Positions 35,876 to 45,074 of a DNA stretch of 64,000 bases are shown here, one piece after another (positions within the stretch are counted from its first letter, which is position 1; each line of letters begins with the position of its first letter). Below the pieces are notes generated by a model that made no database searches, was not told the DNA's origin, and saw only the letters and a list, made by a program, of their open reading frames with translations. Source of the stretch: Streptomyces sp. JJ36 (GTDB taxonomy: Bacteria; Actinomycetota; Actinomycetes; Streptomycetales; Streptomycetaceae); NCBI RefSeq assembly GCF_021696945.1, contig NZ_JACYHE010000001.1, positions 1 to 64,000 on the forward strand. The letters run 5' to 3'. Both the position numbers and the translations under genes were made by a program.

Positions 35876-36649
35876 ATGACTACCGGATTCGACGCCCCTC
35901 TACCCGCCGACCTGTCCGGCCGTACCGCCCTGGTGACCGGCGGCGGCAGCGGCATCGGGCGGGCCTGTGCCCGGGCGCTCGCCGCGGCCGGGGCCGTGGT
36001 GCACGTGGCGGACGTGGACGGGGAGGCGGCCAAGGCGGTCGCCGAGGAGGTCGGCGGACGCCCGCACTCCGTCGACCTGGCCGATGCCGAGGCGCTCGCC
36101 CACCTTCCGGCGGATGCGGACGTGCTGGTGAACAACGCCGGGCTGCAGCACGTGGCCCGGCTGGAGGACTTCCCGCCGGAGCGGTTCACGCTGATCCAGC
36201 AGGTGATGGTCACCGCGCCGTTCCTGCTGCTCCGCCGGGCCCTGCCGCACATGTACGCCCGCGGCTGGGGGCGGGTGGTGAACATCTCCAGCGTGCACGG
36301 TCTGCGCGCCAGCCCCTACAAGGCCGCGTACGTCACCGCCAAGCACGCCCTGGAGGGACTGAGCAAGGTCACCGCGCTGGAGGGCGCCGCGCACGGGGTC
36401 ACCAGCAACTGCATCAACCCGGGATATGTCCGGACGCCGCTGGTCGAGGGGCAGATCGCCGCGCAGGCGGAGGCACACGGGATCGCACCGGAACGGGTGG
36501 TCTCCGAGGTGCTGCTGGAGCGGTCCGCCGTCAAGCGGCTGATCGAGCCGGAGGAGGTCGCGGCCATGGCCCTCTGGCTCTGCGGTCCGCACACCGTGCA
36601 CCTCACCGGCGCCTCCCTCCCCCTGGACGGCGCCTGGACCGCACACTGA
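35876..36649 (+). CDS. 3-Hydroxybutyrate dehydrogenase (SDR)
   Basis: A 257-aa cytoplasmic short-chain dehydrogenase that interconverts 3-hydroxybutyrate and acetoacetate with NAD(H). It shows the cofactor motif VTGGGSGIGRACARAL, the NNAGLQHVARLEDFP segment typical of BdhA, the catalytic ISS...YVTAKHALEGLSK (Ser, Tyr, Lys), and NCINPGYVRTPLVEGQI. The QHVARLE sequence separates 3-hydroxybutyrate dehydrogenases from generic SDRs. ATG 35876 follows a TACCGT element 8 nt upstream with no Shine-Dalgarno, so the mRNA may be leaderless. It lies downstream of the secreted hydrolase and 3.8 kb from an MHS symporter that could import its substrate. Confidence 0.88.
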   Translation: MTTGFDAPLPADLSGRTALVTGGGSGIGRACARALAAAGAVVHVADVDGEAAKAVAEEVGGRPHSVDLADAEALAHLPADADVLVNNAGLQHVARLEDFPPERFTLIQQVMVTAPFLLLRRALPHMYARGWGRVVNISSVHGLRASPYKAAYVTAKHALEGLSKVTALEGAAHGVTSNCINPGYVRTPLVEGQIAAQAEAHGIAPERVVSEVLLERSAVKRLIEPEEVAAMALWLCGPHTVHLTGASLPLDGAWTAH

Positions 36650-36666
36650 CCTCCCCCTGCGCCGTC

Positions 36667-36697
36667 CCGGACGGTGCCCCGCCGGGGCTCCGTCCGG
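36667..36697. terminator. Convergent-gene terminator
   Basis: Arms CCGGACGGTGCCCC and GGGGCTCCGTCCGG with a single T/T mismatch and a 3-nt loop, between the dehydrogenase and the ABC permease gene. Confidence 0.6.
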
Positions 36698-36757
36698 CAC
36701 GACGCGCGCCGGCGGCCGGACGTGGCCGGCCGCCGGTGTGTCCTCCGGGGCTCCCGC

Positions 36758-37654
36758 TCAGCTCTTGACGGAACCGGCCATCAGACCGCCGAGGAACCAG
36801 CGGCCGAGGACGATATACACGATCAGCGTCGGGAAGGAGGCGATCAGCGCGCCCGCCATGCTGGCGGAGTAGTCCTGCAGCTGCCCGCTGGCGAGGAAGT
36901 TGAGCGCGATGGTCACGGGGCCGTTCCGCGAGTTCGAGAAGAACAGCGCGAACAGGTAGTCGTTCCACGCCGAGGTGAACTGCCAGATCAGGGTCACCAC
37001 GAACGCCGGGGCCGAGAGCGGCAGGATCACCGAGGCGAAGGTGCGGAGCATGCCCGCCCCGTCGACCCGGGCGGCCTCGATGAGCTCGTGCGGGACGCCC
37101 GCGTAGTAGTTCCGGAAGATGAGCGTGGTGATCGGCAGGCCGAAGACCACGTGCAGCACGATCAGGCTCGGGATGCCGCTGGGCACGCCGATCCCCTGCA
37201 TCAGCTCCACCAGCGGGATCATCACCGCCTGGTAGGGGATGAACATGCCGAACAGGAGCAGCGTGAACACCAGGTCGGCGCCGGGGAACCGCCAGCGGGA
37301 GAGCACGAAGCCGTTCATCGCCCCGAGCAGGGCGCTGAGCAGGGACGCCGGGATCACCAGGGAGAAGGTGCGCCCGAGCGCGGGGGCCAACTGCTCCCAG
37401 GCCCGCGCCCAGCCGTCGGTGTGGAACTCGGTCGGCAGCAGCCAGGCACGGTCCGGCGTGGCGTCGCCCGGCGCCTTGAAGCTGGTCACCAGGAGCACGT
37501 ACGCCGGCATCAGGACGAGGCAGAGGAAGAGCAGGAGCAGCGCGTAGCGCAGCACGGTGACGCCGCGGCCGCGCCGCCGGCGGGGTGGCGTGCTGCCGGG
37601 TGCGGGGGCGCCGGCCGGCGTCCTCTCGGGAAGCACAGTGGTCGGGACGGTCAC
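36758..37654 (-). CDS. Carbohydrate ABC transporter permease (second, MalG-like)
   Basis: A 298-aa inner-membrane permease of the CUT1 sugar-import family. After a basic Pro-rich N-terminus come six membrane segments (first YALLLLFLCLVLMPAYVLLVTSF). The cytoplasmic EAA loop reads ELIEAARVDGAGMLRTFASVILPLSAP, the contact site for the ATPase. The C-terminus WFLGGLMAGSVKS is typical of MalG proteins. The GTG start (37654) overlaps the TGA of the preceding permease (GTGA), so translation is coupled. No ATPase gene lies in the operon; Streptomyces sugar importers usually share MsiK. Confidence 0.9.
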   Translation of the reverse strand: MTVPTTVLPERTPAGAPAPGSTPPRRRRGRGVTVLRYALLLLFLCLVLMPAYVLLVTSFKAPGDATPDRAWLLPTEFHTDGWARAWEQLAPALGRTFSLVIPASLLSALLGAMNGFVLSRWRFPGADLVFTLLLFGMFIPYQAVMIPLVELMQGIGVPSGIPSLIVLHVVFGLPITTLIFRNYYAGVPHELIEAARVDGAGMLRTFASVILPLSAPAFVVTLIWQFTSAWNDYLFALFFSNSRNGPVTIALNFLASGQLQDYSASMAGALIASFPTLIVYIVLGRWFLGGLMAGSVKS

Positions 37655-38541
37655 CGCTGGCGCTCCTGACGGTAGTTGTGGACCAGGTACGGCACGATCA
37701 GGACGGCCACGATGACCAGCATCACGGTGCCGATGGCCGCGGAGAGGGCGTAGTCGCCGCGGGTGAACTCGATCCACATCCGGGTCGCCGGGACCTGCGT
37801 CGTGTAGTTGGTCTGCCCCGCGATGGCCATGATGAGGTCGAAGACCTTCAGCGACATGTGGCCGACGATGATGATCGCGGACAGCGCCACCGGGCTGAGC
37901 TGCGGGAAGATCACATGGCGGTACATCTGCCACTCGGAGGCGCCGTCCACCCGGGCCGCCTCGCGCAGTTCCTCCGGCACCCCGCGGAAACCGGCGAGGA
38001 AGAGCGCCATGACATAGCCGGAGAGCTGCCAGATCGCCGGCATGGCGATGGCCAGGATCCCCCACTGGTCATGGGCCCACCAGGGGTTCTGCAGGAAGTC
38101 CAGGCCGAGGGAGCCCAGCAGCCCGTTGAGGCCGGAGGCGCGGTCGCCCTCGGCGCTGTTGAGCAGCCACCGCCACACCACGCCGGAGGCGACGAAGGAC
38201 ACGGCCATGGGGAACAGGTAGACGGTACGGAAGACGCCCTCGCCCCGGGCGCCCCGTTCCAGGATCCACGCCCACAGGAAGCCGAAGAACAGCGCTCCCA
38301 CCAGGAAGGTCAGCGTGTAGAGCAGCAGGTTGCGCAGGGCGAAGACGAAGGTGTCGTCGGTGAACAGGGCGTGGTAGTTGTCCCAGCCGGCGTATCCCTC
38401 GGCGGGTGCGCGGCTGTGCCGGTCCGTGAGCGAGGTGTTGAGGTTGACGGCGATGAGGCCGTACACGAACACGCCGACGAGCAGGACCGAGGGCGTGATG
38501 AGCAGCAGAGGCGGTCCGAACCTCCGGGCGCGTGAGCGCAC
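37651..38541 (-). CDS. Carbohydrate ABC transporter permease (first, MalF-like)
   Basis: A 296-aa CUT1 permease with six predicted membrane segments (first LLLITPSVLLVGVFVYGLIAVNL). The periplasmic part contains SLTDRHSRAPAEGYAGWDNYHALF, and the EAA loop is ELREAARVDGASEWQMYRHVIFPQLSP. The C-terminal PYLVHNYRQERQR fits the family. Two GTG codons stand close together (38547, 38541); I chose 38541 because GGAGGT then has ideal spacing. It forms an operon with the binding protein upstream (62 nt gap) and the second permease downstream (4-nt overlap). Confidence 0.9.
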   Translation of the reverse strand: MRSRARRFGPPLLLITPSVLLVGVFVYGLIAVNLNTSLTDRHSRAPAEGYAGWDNYHALFTDDTFVFALRNLLLYTLTFLVGALFFGFLWAWILERGARGEGVFRTVYLFPMAVSFVASGVVWRWLLNSAEGDRASGLNGLLGSLGLDFLQNPWWAHDQWGILAIAMPAIWQLSGYVMALFLAGFRGVPEELREAARVDGASEWQMYRHVIFPQLSPVALSAIIIVGHMSLKVFDLIMAIAGQTNYTTQVPATRMWIEFTRGDYALSAAIGTVMLVIVAVLIVPYLVHNYRQERQR

Positions 38542-38603
38542 TTTCACCTCCAGGTCGAGGACGGGCCGGTCCCCGGGGACCGGCCCGTCCGCAGCCACGT
38601 CCG

Positions 38604-39881
38604 TCAGCCGTCGCTGTGCTTGTCCGCCGCCGCGGCGAGGTCCTTCTGGAGCCCGCCGAGGTCGCCGCCGCTGCCGAACTTGCTCACCGCCGTGGTGACG
38701 TCGGTGAGCCAGCTCACCGGTGCCGCGGCGCCGTGCGCCAGCGAGGAGACGATGGTGTCGTCGGCGAAGGACTTCACCGCCGTCTGCTGGTAGGCGCCGA
38801 AGCCGGAGGTGTCGGCCTCGAGGTTGGCCGGGATGGATCCCTTGGCCTTGTTGAACGCCTCCTGGCCCGTCGCGCTGGCGACCGTGTCCAGCCACGCCTC
38901 GGTCGCGCCGGGGTTGGGTGCGCCGACCGGCTTGGTGAAGGAGTCGGCGAGGAAGTCGAAGACGCCGTCGGTGCCCGGGACCGGGAAGGCGGCGTAGTCC
39001 TTGCCGAACTCCTTGCCCTGGGTCGCGAACGCCGCCTCGGCCCAGTCGCCCATCACGTTGAAGGCGGCCTTGCCGTCGATGACGAGCTGGGTGGCGTCGG
39101 GCCAGTCCAGCGACTGCCGGTCGGAGTTGGTGAAGCCCAGCAGGGTCTTGTAGTCCTTGAGCGCCTCGGTCACCTGTGCCGAGCCCCAGTCGGTGCCGCC
39201 GTCCCACAGGCCGTTGTAGGCCTCCGGGCCGAGGTCGGCCAGCAGCACGGTCTCCAGCAGGTGCACCTGGGTCCAGTCCGTGGCGATGGAAAGCGGTGTG
39301 ACGCCCGCGGCGTCGATCTTCTTCAGGTCCGCGATCCAGGCGTCGAGGTCGTCGTAGGTGGCCTCGGGGTCCACTCCGGCCTTCTTCAGCACGGCGGGGT
39401 TGGACCACACCATGTTGGCGCGGTGGATGTTGGAGGGCACCGAGTAGATCTCACCCTCCTGCTTGATCTGGTCCAGCAGGCCCTGCGGGAAGAGGTCGTT
39501 CCACCCCTTCTCCTCGTACATCTTCGTCAGCGGCTCGATGTCGCCCTGGTTGATGTAGTCCGTGAGTTCGGCCCCGGCGTGCGCCTGGAAGGTTCCCGGC
39601 GGGTCGTTCGTCTGGAGCCGGGAGGCGAGCACGTTCTTGGCGTCGCTGCCGGCCCCGCCGGCCACCGCGCCGTTGACGAACTTCAGGTCGGGGTGCTGCT
39701 TCTCGAACACCCCCACCAGGGCGTCCAGTCCCTTCTTCTCGCTGCCCTGGGCCCACCAGGTGAAGACCTCCACCTCGCCGGCGCCGGAGCCCGTGCCGCT
39801 GTCACCGGACCCGCACGCGGACACACCGAGCACGGCGGCCAGCGCCAGCGCGGCTCCGCGGATGTACGTGGTCGCCTTCAT
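38604..39881 (-). CDS. Extracellular solute-binding lipoprotein (sugar ABC)
   Basis: A 425-aa family 1 solute-binding protein. The lipoprotein signal peptide ends in LGVSACGSG, with the cysteine at residue 23 that carries the lipid. The mature part has EVFTWWAQGSEKKGLDALVGVFEKQHP, the hinge strand AFNVMGDWAEAAFAT, and FPVPGTDGVFDFLADSFTKP, typical of CUT1 binding proteins for oligo- or monosaccharides. ATG 39881 follows GGAGGA. It is the first gene of a three-gene import operon, whose promoter region includes a LacI-type palindrome 263 nt upstream. The ligand cannot be inferred from sequence. Confidence 0.92.
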   Translation of the reverse strand: MKATTYIRGAALALAAVLGVSACGSGDSGTGSGAGEVEVFTWWAQGSEKKGLDALVGVFEKQHPDLKFVNGAVAGGAGSDAKNVLASRLQTNDPPGTFQAHAGAELTDYINQGDIEPLTKMYEEKGWNDLFPQGLLDQIKQEGEIYSVPSNIHRANMVWSNPAVLKKAGVDPEATYDDLDAWIADLKKIDAAGVTPLSIATDWTQVHLLETVLLADLGPEAYNGLWDGGTDWGSAQVTEALKDYKTLLGFTNSDRQSLDWPDATQLVIDGKAAFNVMGDWAEAAFATQGKEFGKDYAAFPVPGTDGVFDFLADSFTKPVGAPNPGATEAWLDTVASATGQEAFNKAKGSIPANLEADTSGFGAYQQTAVKSFADDTIVSSLAHGAAAPVSWLTDVTTAVSKFGSGGDLGGLQKDLAAAADKHSDG

Positions 39882-40474
39882 CGTTCCTCCGGTCTTCTCG
39901 CACTGCGTACGCTCGTCGGGCGGCGCCCGCCGGGTGCCGCGGCGGGGCCGCCTCCGCCCCCGGGAGACGCCGTGGCTCCGCCCGCGCACCCTCTCCCGGA
40001 AACGCGCGGCCGGACGTGACGCGGCGTGACGCCGGGACGGGAGGGAGGGGTCAGGGCCCTCCGCACCCGTCTCGGCCGTCCGCACCCCTCCGGCTCCGGG
40101 ACGCGTCAGGACACTCGGTCCGGCACGGGCCGCACAGGGTGTTGACAACGTTGTCGCGGGGGTGGTGAGTCTGCCCAGGCACGCCGGGGAGTGTCAATAT
40201 CCGGACCCGGACGGCCGCCCGGCGTTCCCGAACCGAGACCCGGGGCGGCGGACCGGTCCGGAGGGGGCCGGCGTGGCTCCGCAGATGGGTGCGGGCGTGG
40301 GCCCGTTGCCACGGCGCCCGAGAACGGGCGGACCCGCGGCCCTGCTCATGGCCGGAGCACACACCCCGGCGCCGGAAATTGTGCCGTCCCACCACATACG
40401 CTCCCGGCCTGAGCCTTCCTACGGTGTGGCGACAGCACAACCTCGTCCCCCTCGAACGTCAGGAAGTGGTGCCG
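39882..40474. other. Divergent intergenic region (593 nt) with LacI-type site
   Basis: Lies between the ABC operon and the MHS symporter. It holds the palindrome at 40144-40155 that overlaps a TTGACA (40142-40147). No -10 with good spacing and no small gene are evident. No LacI-family regulator gene is present in the window. Confidence 0.5.
40144..40155. promoter_or_regulatory. LacI-type operator
   Basis: Perfect 12-bp palindrome GACAACGTTGTC with the central CG of LacI-family sites. It lies between the sugar ABC operon and the MHS gene; by type it most likely controls the ABC operon, although 263 nt from the first gene is long. Confidence 0.5.
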
Positions 40475-41938
40475 ATGTCGCCGCCCGCGACCGCTCCCCC
40501 CGCCCCGTCCAACCTCAAGCGCATCGTCGCGGCAAGCCTCATCGGCACCACCATCGAGTGGTACGACTTCTTCCTCTACGGCTCGGCCGCCGCACTGGTG
40601 TTCAACAAGCTGTTCTTCCCCGACAGCGACCCCCTGGTCGGCACGCTGCTGGCCTTCCTCACCTACGCCCTCGGGTTCGCCGCCCGCCCGCTGGGCGGGC
40701 TGGTCTTCGGCCACTTCGGCGACAAGATCGGCCGCAAGAAGCTGCTGGTGATCAGCCTGCTGATGATGGGCGGCTCCACCTTCGCCATGGGCCTGCTCCC
40801 CACCCACGCGAGCATCGGCGTCGGCGCCGCGGTCCTGCTCACCCTGCTCCGGCTGGTGCAGGGCTTCGCGCTGGGCGGCGAGTGGGGTGGTGCGGTGCTC
40901 ATGGTCTCCGAGCACGGCGGCGACCGGCGGCGCGGCTTCTGGGCCTCCTGGCCGCAGACGGGCGCGCCCGGCGGCAACCTGCTGGCCACCGGGGTGCTCG
41001 CGCTGCTGGCCGCGGTGCAGTCCGAGGAGACGTTCCTCGCCTGGGGCTGGCGCGTCCCCTTCCTCCTCTCCGGCGTCCTGGTGGTGGTCGGCCTCTGGAT
41101 CCGGGTCTCGCTCGCCGAGTCGCCGGTCTTCCTCCAGGCCCGCGCCGAACTCGAGGCCGAGCAGCGGCGGGCGCTGGGCGCGGAGGGGGCCGCGGCGGCC
41201 CGGCAGCCGGCTCCGGTGGTCGAGGTGTTCCGTACGAGCCGGCGGCAGGTGCTCAGCGCGATCGGCGCACGCTTCGGCGAGAACGTCTCCTACTACCTGG
41301 TCACCTCCTTCCTGCTGGTCTACGTCACCGCGCACCTCGACCTGTCCAAGAGCACGGCGCTCAACGCGGTGCTGATCGCCTCCGCGGTGCACTTCCTGAC
41401 CATCCCGCTCTGGGGCTCCCTCTCGGACCGGATCGGGCGGCGCCCCGTCATCGGGCTCGGTGCGGCCGGGATGGCGGTGTGGGCCTTCCTGTTCTTCGCG
41501 CTGGTCGACACCGGTTCCTTCCCGGTGATCACCCTCTCGGTCACCGTGGGCCTGCTGTTCCACGGGGCGATGTACGGGCCGCAGGCCGCGTTCCTCACCG
41601 AGATGTTCGACACCCGGGTGCGCTACACCGGCGCCTCCATGGGCTCGCAGGTGGCCGCGATCGTGGCGGGATCGCTGGCGCCGATCATCGCGGTGGAACT
41701 GCTCAAGGACTTCGACTCCTCGGTGCCGGTCTCCGTCTATCTCTGCCTGGCGTCGCTGGTCACCGTGGTCACCGTGGCCGTGACGCGGGAGACCCGGGGC
41801 CGCGACCTGGCGGTGGACACGACGGACGGCGGGCGGCCGCAGCCCTCGCGCGGCACCCTGGGGACGGCGAAGAGCACCGGGCCCGTCCCGGGGCACGACC
41901 CGGACGACGCCGCCCGCTCCGTCCCGCTCGGCCGCTGA
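40475..41938 (+). CDS. MHS family metabolite:proton symporter (MFS)
   Basis: A 487-aa MFS transporter of the metabolite:H+ symporter subfamily (ShiA/ProP/KgtP-like). It has the subfamily start IVAASLIGTTIEWYDFFLYGSAAAL, the loop 2-3 motif GHFGDKIGRKKLLV, the GFALGGEWGGAVLMVSEH block, the second motif GSLSDRIGRRPVIG, and the C-terminal GASMGSQVAAIVAGSLAPIIA. Substrates in this group are organic acids and related solutes. With a 3-hydroxybutyrate dehydrogenase nearby and a GAF-PucR regulator next to it, uptake of 3-hydroxybutyrate or another short acid is plausible. ATG 40475 follows AGGAAG; two in-frame GTGs lie just before. Confidence 0.88.
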   Translation: MSPPATAPPAPSNLKRIVAASLIGTTIEWYDFFLYGSAAALVFNKLFFPDSDPLVGTLLAFLTYALGFAARPLGGLVFGHFGDKIGRKKLLVISLLMMGGSTFAMGLLPTHASIGVGAAVLLTLLRLVQGFALGGEWGGAVLMVSEHGGDRRRGFWASWPQTGAPGGNLLATGVLALLAAVQSEETFLAWGWRVPFLLSGVLVVVGLWIRVSLAESPVFLQARAELEAEQRRALGAEGAAAARQPAPVVEVFRTSRRQVLSAIGARFGENVSYYLVTSFLLVYVTAHLDLSKSTALNAVLIASAVHFLTIPLWGSLSDRIGRRPVIGLGAAGMAVWAFLFFALVDTGSFPVITLSVTVGLLFHGAMYGPQAAFLTEMFDTRVRYTGASMGSQVAAIVAGSLAPIIAVELLKDFDSSVPVSVYLCLASLVTVVTVAVTRETRGRDLAVDTTDGGRPQPSRGTLGTAKSTGPVPGHDPDDAARSVPLGR

Positions 41939-42138
41939 CCCGGCCCCGCCCCGGCCCGGAGCGGGGGACCGGGCCGGGGCCGGGCGGGACCAGGCCGGCC
42001 GGCGGCCCCCTCGCGCCACGGCCGGCTCCCGCCGGCGGGCGACCGCCGGGCCGCGCCACAGACGCCGGCGCCCCACGGCCTTCCCACCCGGCCGGAAGGC
42101 CCGTACCGTCCGGATCCCCCCGCGGAGGCACCGCACGT

Positions 42139-44049
42139 ATGCTCCCCACCGTGACCGCCCACCGCACCGGCGACGTGTCCGCCACCGGCGCCCTGCGCCG
42201 GCTGCTCGACCTGCTCGCTCAGGGTGCGCCCGCCGAGGACCTGGGCCGCCCGGCCGCGGCCGCCCGGGAGGCCGGCGCCCCGGAGGCGGAGCTCGCCGCC
42301 ATCGACGACGCCACCCGGGTCGCGCTCCGCATCCGGCGCACGCTGAGCCAGCACCGGGAGCGCGAGGCCGAGCTGACCGCCCTCTTCGACACCGCCAGCG
42401 ACCTGGCGGCGCTGCGCGACCTGGACGCGGTGCTGCGGGCCATCGTGCACCGCGCCCGGCTGCTGCTGGGCACGGACGTCGCCTATCTCTCGCTGAACGA
42501 CGAGTCCGCCGGGGACACCTACATGCGGGTGACGGACGGCTCGGTGGCCGCCTCCTTCCAGCAGGTGCGGCTCGGCATGGGCGAGGGCCTGGGCGGGCTG
42601 GTGGCGCAGACCGCCCGCCCGTACGCCACCGGCGACTACCAGGCGGACACCCGCTTCCACCACACGGACAGCATCGACAGCGCGGTGGGCGACGAGGGGC
42701 TGCGCGCCATCCTCGGCGTGCCGCTGCGGCTCGGCCGCCGGGTCATCGGGGTGCTGTACGCCGCGGACCGCACGCCCCGCGACTTCGCGCGCCAGGAGGT
42801 CGCGCTGCTCTCCTCACTGGCGGACCACGCGGCGATCGCCATCGACAGCGCCCGCCTGCTGGAGGAGACCACCGCCGCGCTGGCCGGGCTGGAGAACGCG
42901 AACGCCACCATCCGGGCGCACAACCGCGCCATGCGCCGCACCGAGGAGGCCCACGACCACCTCACCGACCTGGTGCTGCGCGGCGCGGACGCCACCGAGG
43001 TGGCCGCGGGCATCGCCGCCCTGCTGGACGGCGGCATCCTCGTCCACGACGCGGACGGCACCGAGCTGGCCCGTACCGGCACCGAGCCGCTGTCCCCGGA
43101 CCCGGAGGCGGTGGCCGCCTCCCGGGCCCGCGGCCGGGCGGTGCCGGTGGACGGGACGTGGGTCTGCGCGGTACTCGCCGGACCGGAACTGCTGGGCAGC
43201 ATCGCACTGACCGGCCGGTCCGGCCTGGGCGACACCGACCGGCTGCTGTTCGAGCGTGCCAGCATCGTCACCGCCCTGCTGCTCCTGCTGCGCCGGTCGG
43301 CCGCCGAGACCGAGGACCGGGTACGCGCCGAGCTGCTGTACGACCTGCTCACCGCCACCGGCGACCGCGGCAGCCTGGCCGCCCGCGCCCGCCGGGCCGG
43401 CCTGCACCCGTCCCGCGAGTACGCGGTGCTCGTCGCGCACGGGGAGACCTCCGCCCGGCAGCGGCTGCTCGCCGCCGCCACCCAGACGGCCCGCACCCGG
43501 GGCGGGCTGGCCGGGCTGCACCACGACCACGTGGTGCTGGCACTGCCCACCGAGGCGCCGGGGCGGTGCGCCCAGGAGGTCGCCGCCGACCTGGGCAAGG
43601 CGCTCGGCTCCCCCGTCACGGTCGGCGCCGCGGGCGCCGGGCGCGGCACCGAGAGCCTGCCCACCGCCCATGCGGAGGCGCACCGCTGCCTGTCCGCACT
43701 GCTCGCTCTGGGCCACTCCGGGCACGGCGGCGCCCTGCCCGACCTGGGCTTCCTCGGGGTGCTGCTGGGCGACCACGCCGACCTGGCCGGCTACGTACGC
43801 AACACCCTCGGGCCCGTGCTGGACTACGACACCCGGCGCGGCACCGAGCTGGTGCGCACGCTGGACGCGTACTTCGTACACGGCGCCAGCCTGACCCGCA
43901 CCAAGGACGCCCTGCACATCCATGTGAACACCGTGGTGCAGCGCCTCGACCGCATAGGCCGGCTGCTCGGCCGGGACTGGAACACGCCGGCCCGCTCCCT
44001 CGAGATCCAGCTCGCGCTGCGACTGCACCACCTCTCGCAGACGCTCTGA
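42139..44049 (+). CDS. GAF-PucR/CdaR-type helix-turn-helix regulator
   Basis: A 636-aa transcription factor. Helical linker residues 1-80 precede a GAF sensor (about 75-240: LFDTASDLAALRDLDAVLRAIVHRARLLLGTDVAYLSL, LGVPLRLGRRVIGVLYAADR). A coiled-coil (ALAGLENANATIRAHNRAMRRTEEAHDHL) leads into a PucR N-terminal-like region and the C-terminal PucR helix-turn-helix HTH_30 (TRTKDALHIHVNTVVQRLDRIGRLLGRDW). PucR proteins typically activate a neighbouring catabolic or uptake gene when a metabolite binds. The adjacent co-directional MHS symporter is the natural target; about 200 nt separate the two. ATG 42139 is chosen because upstream sequence in the same frame shows no coding character. Confidence 0.85.
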   Translation: MLPTVTAHRTGDVSATGALRRLLDLLAQGAPAEDLGRPAAAAREAGAPEAELAAIDDATRVALRIRRTLSQHREREAELTALFDTASDLAALRDLDAVLRAIVHRARLLLGTDVAYLSLNDESAGDTYMRVTDGSVAASFQQVRLGMGEGLGGLVAQTARPYATGDYQADTRFHHTDSIDSAVGDEGLRAILGVPLRLGRRVIGVLYAADRTPRDFARQEVALLSSLADHAAIAIDSARLLEETTAALAGLENANATIRAHNRAMRRTEEAHDHLTDLVLRGADATEVAAGIAALLDGGILVHDADGTELARTGTEPLSPDPEAVAASRARGRAVPVDGTWVCAVLAGPELLGSIALTGRSGLGDTDRLLFERASIVTALLLLLRRSAAETEDRVRAELLYDLLTATGDRGSLAARARRAGLHPSREYAVLVAHGETSARQRLLAAATQTARTRGGLAGLHHDHVVLALPTEAPGRCAQEVAADLGKALGSPVTVGAAGAGRGTESLPTAHAEAHRCLSALLALGHSGHGGALPDLGFLGVLLGDHADLAGYVRNTLGPVLDYDTRRGTELVRTLDAYFVHGASLTRTKDALHIHVNTVVQRLDRIGRLLGRDWNTPARSLEIQLALRLHHLSQTL

Positions 44050-44234
44050 CCCCGGCACGAAGCGGCAGAGGACGGCAAGGGACGGAAACGGGCGGGAACG
44101 GGCGGGAAAGTGGCGGAAGCGGGCGAACGGGGGACGCCTCGGAGGGACGCCGTGCGCGTGCGGGGCCGCTCCCCCGGTGCCACCGTGAGAGGCGCACGGC
44201 CCCCACGCGCGCCCTCACGGGAGGACCGACGGCC

Positions 44235-45050
44235 ATGAAGATCACCGAACCGGTGCTCGGTGCCCCCTGCTGGGTGGAGCTGGGCACCACGGACCTGTCG
44301 GGCGCCGGCGCCTTCTACGGCGCGCTCTTCGGCTGGACCGCCGAGCAGGACCCCAGCCCGGAGGCGGGCGGCTACACCATGCTGCTGCTCGGCCGCGACC
44401 CGGTGGCCGCGATGACGCCGCTCTACCAGGAGGGCCAGCCGGTCGCCTGGACGATGTCGGTGTCGGTCGCCGACTGCGACGCCGTCGCCGAACGGGTGCT
44501 GCACCACGGCGGCACGGTGATGGTGGGGCCCATGGACATCTTCGACCTGGGACGGTTCGCCGTGGTGACCGACCCCCAGGGCGCCGTCTTCCAGCTGTGG
44601 CAGCCCCGGACCTTCCAGGGCGCCGCCCGCATGAACGAGACCGGCACCCTGTGCTGGGTGGAACTGGCCGCCCGGGACCCGGAGGCGGCCCGCGACTTCT
44701 ACACCGCGGCCCTGAGCTGGGGCGCGCATGGCGGCACCGGAGCCGGCGACTACCTTCAGTGGGCCATCGACGGCCGGGACTTCGGCGGGATGCTCGCCAT
44801 GGACCCGGAGCGGTTCCCGGCGGACGCGCCGCAGCACTGGACGGTGTACTTCGCCGTGGACGACGTCGACGCCACACTGGTCCGGGCGCGGGAGCTGGGC
44901 GGACGGCAGGGCTTCGCCGCCACCGACCTGCCCGGCACCGGCCGGGTGGCCGGGCTGGTCGACCCGCAGGGCGCGGCGTTCGCCGTCTTCACCCCCGAGC
45001 GCTACGTCGGCAACGACCGCTCCCCCGTGCAGGGCCTCCCCTCCGGCTGA
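44235..45050 (+). CDS. VOC family protein with two glyoxalase domains
   Basis: A 271-aa cytoplasmic protein with two vicinal-oxygen-chelate modules. The first (about residues 8-125) reads APCWVELGTTDLSGAGAFYGALFGW ... VVTDPQGAVFQLWQP, the second (about 135-260) TLCWVELAARDPEAARDFYTAAL ... GLVDPQGAAFAVFTPE. This double-domain arrangement is common in Streptomyces; most are of unknown function, some are antibiotic-binding or glyoxalase-like. Both halves carry a candidate Glu in DPQGA-adjacent strands, but the metal-binding set cannot be verified. ATG 44235 follows GGAGGACC. It converges with the ATP-grasp-like gene. Confidence 0.85.
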   Translation: MKITEPVLGAPCWVELGTTDLSGAGAFYGALFGWTAEQDPSPEAGGYTMLLLGRDPVAAMTPLYQEGQPVAWTMSVSVADCDAVAERVLHHGGTVMVGPMDIFDLGRFAVVTDPQGAVFQLWQPRTFQGAARMNETGTLCWVELAARDPEAARDFYTAALSWGAHGGTGAGDYLQWAIDGRDFGGMLAMDPERFPADAPQHWTVYFAVDDVDATLVRARELGGRQGFAATDLPGTGRVAGLVDPQGAAFAVFTPERYVGNDRSPVQGLPSG

Positions 45051-45074
45051 GCCGGGCGGGCCGGCCCGTACCGC

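Noticed and set aside
40142..40170. TTGACA as a -35 for the MHS symporter gene
   Set aside because: No -10 with 16-18 nt spacing follows, and the symporter start is over 300 nt away; the sequence is better explained as part of the LacI-type palindrome.
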